Assembly: GCA_021817825.1 (NCBI GenBank)
Contig: JAKAFS010000022.1
Coordinates: forward strand, 1 to 45,626
Source: Deltaproteobacteria bacterium
GTDB taxonomy: Bacteria; Desulfobacterota; Syntrophia; Syntrophales; UBA5619
Length of the DNA: 45,626 bases
Direction: 5' to 3'
A program made the translations under genes and the position numbers. The first letter of the stretch is position 1, and each line of letters starts with the position of its first letter. The notes under the pieces are model-generated. The model ran no database searches and was not told where the DNA came from. It was given only the letters and a program-made list of their open reading frames with translations. Below are positions 42,364 through 45,626 of the stretch, in pieces.

Positions 42364-43107
42364 TTATTTTTTTGCCCGATTCCCATCAGTCTGTTTTCGC
42401 GGACGGGATCGCGGCTTCTCCAGGGTCCAGGCATGGCCGGAGGTGTTCATTTCGTTGGTCCAGGCATGGCCGGAGGCGGTGATCTCGTTTTTGAGGTCCT
42501 CGACGGCCTTGGCGAAGTGGGCGGCAATGGCCTTTTCGGCCTCCTTGACGTCCCCCTTTTCGATGGCCTTGAAAATCTTGTCATGTTCCCGGGTGGATTT
42601 GTCGATCCGCCTGGGGATATAGAGGGTTTTCAGGATGAAGCGGTTCGTATGGGCATGGATGTTTTCCAGAATCCTGATCAGCCATGCATTTTCCGAAGCG
42701 TGGAAGATGAGGGAGTGGAATTCCCAGTTGGCCTTGATATAGCTGTCGATATCTTTTTTCTTGGCCAGGATCCGCATCTCCTCGCAAAGGCTGCGGAGCT
42801 TCTCGATCTTCTCGGGGGAATTCACGATAAAGGGGGTGGCCAGCCTGCCCGCCAGACTGTCGAGGTTGATCATGATCGTGTAGGTCTGCTCGACGTCGCG
42901 CAGCGAAATGGAGGTGACGACGAACCCTCGGTTGCGGTTGGACGTGATGAACCCCTCCGATTCCAGCCGTCGCAACGCTTCCCGGATCGGCGTCCGGCTG
43001 ACGTTCCAGCGATTGCACAGCATCTGTTCCGACAGCTTCATCCCCGGGGGAAAATTCCGACTGACGATTTCCGCCCGGATGTCGTCGCACAGGTCTTTCA
43101 GCACCAT
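42364..43107 (-). CDS. GntR-family regulator with FCD ligand domain
   Basis: A 247-residue transcription factor. I place the start at ATG 43107 with AGG eight bases upstream; a GTG at 43116 is possible. The N-terminal winged helix has the GntR pattern (IRAEIVSRNFPPGMKLSEQMLCNRWNVSRTPIREALRRLESEGFI), and the C-terminal helical FCD domain carries metal-binding histidines typical of FadR-like sensors of organic acids (WEFHSLIFHASEN, AHTNRF, EHDKIFKAIEKGD, AAHFAKAV). After that comes an unusual tail with a tandem 11-residue duplication (SGHAWTNEMN / SGHAWTLEK), then a basic end. It lies 33 bases upstream of ilvD in the same direction and is divergent from the TRAP genes, so it probably controls both. 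The ligand is likely an organic acid imported by the transporter (inference). Confidence 0.92.
   Translation of the reverse strand: MVLKDLCDDIRAEIVSRNFPPGMKLSEQMLCNRWNVSRTPIREALRRLESEGFITSNRNRGFVVTSISLRDVEQTYTIMINLDSLAGRLATPFIVNSPEKIEKLRSLCEEMRILAKKKDIDSYIKANWEFHSLIFHASENAWLIRILENIHAHTNRFILKTLYIPRRIDKSTREHDKIFKAIEKGDVKEAEKAIAAHFAKAVEDLKNEITASGHAWTNEMNTSGHAWTLEKPRSRPRKQTDGNRAKK
42424..42476 (-). repeat. Exact 20-base tandem duplication inside the GntR gene tail
   Basis: GGTCCAGGCATGGCCGGAGG occurs at 42424-42443 and again at 42457-42476, a period of 33 bases or 11 codons. It encodes the repeated SGHAWT segment beyond the FCD domain. The identity of the two copies suggests a recent duplication or selected repeat. 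Confidence 0.85.
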
Positions 43108-44012
43108 TTTATCCACCTATTCTAATTCGTCTTTGTTGCAGTAGTATACAATAATGACAGGATGTCAAGCCCTGTTCTTGTCCGGCAAGGGATATCGGGT
43201 CGCATCCTGCAACTCGTACCGCTTGATGATAGGCCGTCCTTCCCGTCCGATCGTTCAGGGGCCCGTGTGCCCGATTTTTCTTTGCGGATTGTATACATAA
43301 TTTCTGCTTTTTGGGTAGCGATTTTCCCTGAACCTTTTTTGCCAATCGGTGCCGATTATCTTACATAGTGTATCCTGTCCTTCCTGTCAAACGAACGATG
43401 GGGGGAAGGGCGAGGAGGCCTTAAGGCCGAATGGAAAAGGCTGGAGGGGAGACGTATACAATTTGCGGCGGTAATGTATGTCTCTTGGAGGCGAAAGAAA
43501 GGGGCGAAGGAGAAGTGGATGCGCCGGCGGCATCTCTTTGGAATGGCAGCAAAAACGCAAACGACGATTCGCGTTGTCCCTTTTTGGCGTCCGTGTTCTT
43601 TCGAAAAAGTACTTGACATACAGTCAATATTGTATACTGTTCTTGACAATAGAGGCTGGCTTTTATCTCGAAAATTTGGGATGAAATCCTTTCCTGCCCA
43701 GGTGGGTTTCCTGTCGATCGTGATGGAAATGACATATTTTCCCTATCAGTCATTCTGGAAGAAAAGAGCGTCTCTGGAAAAGTGGTCTGCCACCGGCGGC
43801 ATTGCCTGCGACGCTCCGGTCACCACCTTAGCTTTGTCCCCCAATCCAAAAGCGCACGGCTCTTTCGGGCGGTCTCGTTCTGCGCCGTTTCGCCGGTTAT
43901 GTGATTTTCCCGACAGCGGCGATGAAACTCGCCGAACGGGAGTGTGCCGAAAAATCGTTGTCCATTAAAGTTGAAGGTTGGGTCTAATCACAAATATTAG
44001 AGGAGGGTTGAC
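43108..44012. other. 0.9-kb control region between GntR and TRAP genes
   Basis: No convincing gene was seen; the overlapping short open frames have no consistent ribosome sites or recognisable protein patterns. The region is more AT-rich than its surroundings and holds four GTATAC palindromes, a palindrome GGCCTTAAGGCC (43417-43428), and promoter-like elements around 43613-43668. The leader of the TRAP operon ends in AGGAGGG just before the ATG at 44013. Confidence 0.6.
43144..43637. promoter_or_regulatory. Four GTATAC sites, candidate GntR/FCD operators
   Basis: GTATAC occurs at 43144-43149, 43291-43296, 43454-43459 and 43632-43637, in the contexts TAGTATACAATA, ATTGTATACATAAT, GACGTATACAATTT and ATTGTATACTGT. 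FCD-type GntR proteins often bind ATTGTATACAAT-like palindromes. The first site lies 36 bases upstream of the GntR start, fitting autoregulation. The last overlaps a possible TRAP promoter with TTGACA at 43613 and the inverted repeat TTGAC-ATACA-GTCAA (43613-43627). Confidence 0.65.
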
Positions 44013-44981
44013 ATGTCAAAAGGGGTGAAAAAGGCGTTCGTGGTGGTCGCGGCACTGGCCGTGACCGTACTGGTGGCGGGGATCGGAACCGGCGATGCGC
44101 AGCAAAAGAAGAACTACTCCTTTGTGAGCAGCAATCCCGGCGGGACCTGGTACAACATGGTCGGCGGGGCGATCGGACTCTACAACAAAGAGATTCCGGG
44201 CGTCAATTTCTCCGTCGAGGCGACAGGCGGTTCCGTAGAGAACGTCCGGCGTGTGGCAACAGGTGAGGCCGAGTTCGGCATGGCTTATTTTTCCCACATG
44301 GCGGACGCCTGGAACGGACAGGGCAACTACAAGGGCCGACAGCTTCATGATATCCGTTCCCTCTGCGAAGTGACCGTCAGCGATCACTACTTCGTCACGC
44401 TAAAGAGCAAAAACATCAAATCGCTCAAGGATCTGGCCGGCAAGAAGGTGGCGATTGGAGCCCCGGGTTCGGGAACCTCGGACAACTCGCGCAACATCCT
44501 GAACGCCCTGGGGATCAAGGTAGAGCCGACGGAACTTTCCTTCGCCAATGCCGCCCGGGCTCTACAGGATGGCAAGATCGACGCCCTCGGACAGGGCGGG
44601 TCGCCTGCGGCGGGTGTCGTCGAACTGGCCGCTTCCCAGGATATCCTCATCATTCCCTACAGCGACGCGGAGATCGCCCAGATCATCAAGACGATGCCGT
44701 CCTACTCGAAGGCTGTCATGATGGCCAATACTTATCGGGGTCAGGACCGGGCCGTGCCCACCGTCGAATTCCACGTCGCCATGATTGCTCACAAGTCCGT
44801 TTCCGACCAGGTGGCCTATGATGTACTGAAGACGACCTTCAACAAGGATGGACGCCGTTTCCTGGAAGCCGTGCACAGCCAGTGGAAAGATCTCAAGAAC
44901 AACCCTAATCTGGTCAAAATGACCAGCGTTCCCCTGCACCCCGGTGCGGAGAAATATTGGAAGGAACAGGGAAAGAAGTGA
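44013..44981 (+). CDS. TAXI-family TRAP transporter substrate-binding protein
   Basis: A 322-residue exported protein with AGGAGGG before the ATG. The signal peptide (FVVVAALAVTVLVAGIGTGDA) precedes the TAXI fold: FVSSNPGGTWYNMVGGAIGLYN, VEATGGSVENVRRVATGEAEFGMAY, LAGKKVAIGAPGSGTSDNSRNILNALG, and IDALGQGGSPAAGVVELA. TAXI proteins capture organic acids or amino acids in the periplasm and deliver them to a fused TRAP permease, which uses a sodium or proton gradient. The permease gene begins 225 bases downstream, with a large hairpin between. Substrate unknown; the neighbouring GntR regulator and dehydratase hint at a sugar acid or carboxylate. It is the first gene after the control region. Confidence 0.93.
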   Translation: MSKGVKKAFVVVAALAVTVLVAGIGTGDAQQKKNYSFVSSNPGGTWYNMVGGAIGLYNKEIPGVNFSVEATGGSVENVRRVATGEAEFGMAYFSHMADAWNGQGNYKGRQLHDIRSLCEVTVSDHYFVTLKSKNIKSLKDLAGKKVAIGAPGSGTSDNSRNILNALGIKVEPTELSFANAARALQDGKIDALGQGGSPAAGVVELAASQDILIIPYSDAEIAQIIKTMPSYSKAVMMANTYRGQDRAVPTVEFHVAMIAHKSVSDQVAYDVLKTTFNKDGRRFLEAVHSQWKDLKNNPNLVKMTSVPLHPGAEKYWKEQGKK

Positions 44982-45026
44982 TCTGTTAGTGTGTTTTCAC
45001 ACCTTTTTTGTGAACCGCTTCATTGT

Positions 45027-45072
45027 CTGTCCCGGGCGGAAGGGGATGCATGTCCCCTTTTTGCCCGGACAG
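45027..45072 (+). other. Long nested hairpin between TRAP binding protein and permease
   Basis: The outer stem CTGTCCCGGGC/GCCCGGACAG (45027-45037 with 45063-45072, one bulged C) encloses an inner stem AAGGGGA/TCCCCTT (45040-45046 with 45053-45059). No T-run follows the outer stem. Such structures often protect the upstream mRNA from 3' exonucleases and lower downstream expression, giving more binding protein than permease. Confidence 0.6.
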
Positions 45073-45206
45073 CTGGTATGCCGTGAGATGCCGTAGGAAG
45101 AAACCGTCGCGCACCCGGCTATCCGGTCATCTATTTTACGAGTGCTCCGGCTACTTACGCACGATGGGAGAGGGCGTGAACCGCTGAGCTTGAAGGAGAC
45201 ATTACC

Positions 45207-45626
45207 ATGCGCACCCTATTGAATCCGTTTCTGAACGTCAGTGTGAGATACTTCTCCGCCGCCTTCGCTCTGCTTTTTCTTTGCATCTCCGGGCCCTTTG
45301 TCATCTCCTCAGAGGGAGAGGTGGGATCCTATCTGCTGTTTACGAACATCCTCTGTCTGATCCTTTATCCGGCCTGGAAAAAACGTCCCGACAACAAGCT
45401 GCTGATCGGGGTGGACATCCTTTTTATTCTTCTGACAGCGGCGACGATCCTCTACTGGATCTGGCAGTACGCCGACTACGCTTCGACGCGGGTCGGGCTC
45501 CCCAATCAGCCGGATATGATCTTTGGGGTGATCATGGTCCTCCTCTCTCTGGAGACGACCCGACGGGTGATGGGCAACACGCTGCCCATCCTCGGGATCG
45601 TCTTTCTAGCGATTCTCTTCTTCGGT
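45207..45626 (+). CDS. TRAP transporter fused permease, N-terminal part
   Basis: The first 140 codons of a large membrane protein cut off by the window edge. The ATG at 45207 follows AAGGAG (45193-45198). The visible part has at least four hydrophobic segments: YFSAAFALLFLCISGPFVI, YLLFTNILCLILYPAW, LIGVDILFILLTAATILYW and ILGIVFLAILFFG. It also has the motif SLETTRRVMGNTLPILG, characteristic of the fused 4TM/12TM TRAP permeases that partner TAXI binding proteins. It lies in the same direction as the binding-protein gene. The complete protein should be about 600-700 residues; the rest is outside the window. Confidence 0.9.
   Translation, partial: MRTLLNPFLNVSVRYFSAAFALLFLCISGPFVISSEGEVGSYLLFTNILCLILYPAWKKRPDNKLLIGVDILFILLTAATILYWIWQYADYASTRVGLPNQPDMIFGVIMVLLSLETTRRVMGNTLPILGIVFLAILFFG

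Noticed and set aside
43613..43638. TTGACA with TATACT as a standard promoter for the TRAP operon
   Set aside because: The spacer is only 14 bases, too short for sigma-70; I kept it only as a promoter-like element overlapping an operator.
43474..43968. Open frames between the GntR and TRAP genes
   Set aside because: They start without ribosome sites, overlap one another, carry operator palindromes and promoter-like boxes, and show no protein pattern.

Overview
The window is about 45.6 kb of GC-rich bacterial chromosome, densely coded on both strands. The gene content points to an anaerobic or microaerophilic Gram-negative, most likely Desulfobacterota (former Deltaproteobacteria): oxygen-sensitive ThiH instead of ThiO, FdhD, TAXI-type TRAP transport, sigma-54 (NtrC-type) two-component systems, DUF116 and a CusCBA tripartite pump. 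This assignment is inferred from gene content. No rRNA, tRNA, CRISPR array, phage or complete IS element was recognised.

Layout. 1-2801: the 3' end of a spermidine-synthase-like gene, then a leftward ThiF/MoeB-type E1 enzyme plus cysteine desulfurase pair. 2895-20550: a copper/silver homeostasis island. It holds a ZraSR-like sensor kinase and sigma-54 regulator, a CopA P-type ATPase with an extra YHS domain, then an operon behind a near-consensus sigma-54 promoter (8853-8868). That operon encodes a zinc-ribbon SurA-like membrane protein, a DUF2318 Fe-S-type protein, a MacB-like ABC permease and ATPase, CueP and a His/Met-rich periplasmic protein. Behind a sigma-70-type promoter follow a Met-rich YtkA-like protein, a SHOCT lipoprotein, CusC, CusB and, after a structured 383-base gap, CusA with the three copper-relay methionines. 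20701-23904: a large leftward hybrid sensor kinase. 24032-27116: a thiamine operon (thiG-thiH-thiS-thiE) behind a TPP riboswitch whose terminator and antiterminator can both be read directly. 27346-32823: fdhD, then GAF protein, GAPDH and a sigma-54 regulator in one run, facing a convergent histidine kinase. An inverted repeat spans both stop codons. 32989-40570: two small secreted proteins, a diacylglycerol-kinase-family enzyme, a DUF116 protein, a BaiN/HI0933-type flavoprotein, a membrane diguanylate cyclase and a long-chain acyl-CoA synthetase. 40675-45626: ilvD and a GntR/FCD regulator leftward, a 0.9-kb control region with four GTATAC palindromes, and a TAXI-TRAP transporter rightward that runs off the end.

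How the genes work together. The copper island appears to sense metal stress in the periplasm (kinase), activate sigma-54 transcription (regulator), pump Cu(I) out of the cytoplasm (CopA) and from periplasm to outside (CusCBA), and bind or redox-handle copper in the periplasm (CueP, Met-rich YtkA protein). Its least expected part is the DUF2318/ABC/SurA-like module. In Campylobacter a related module accompanies the P19 iron-uptake system; here it lacks P19 and Ftr1 and sits between copper genes. The thi operon has no local thiF, a gap the E1/desulfurase pair at 605-2801 could fill.
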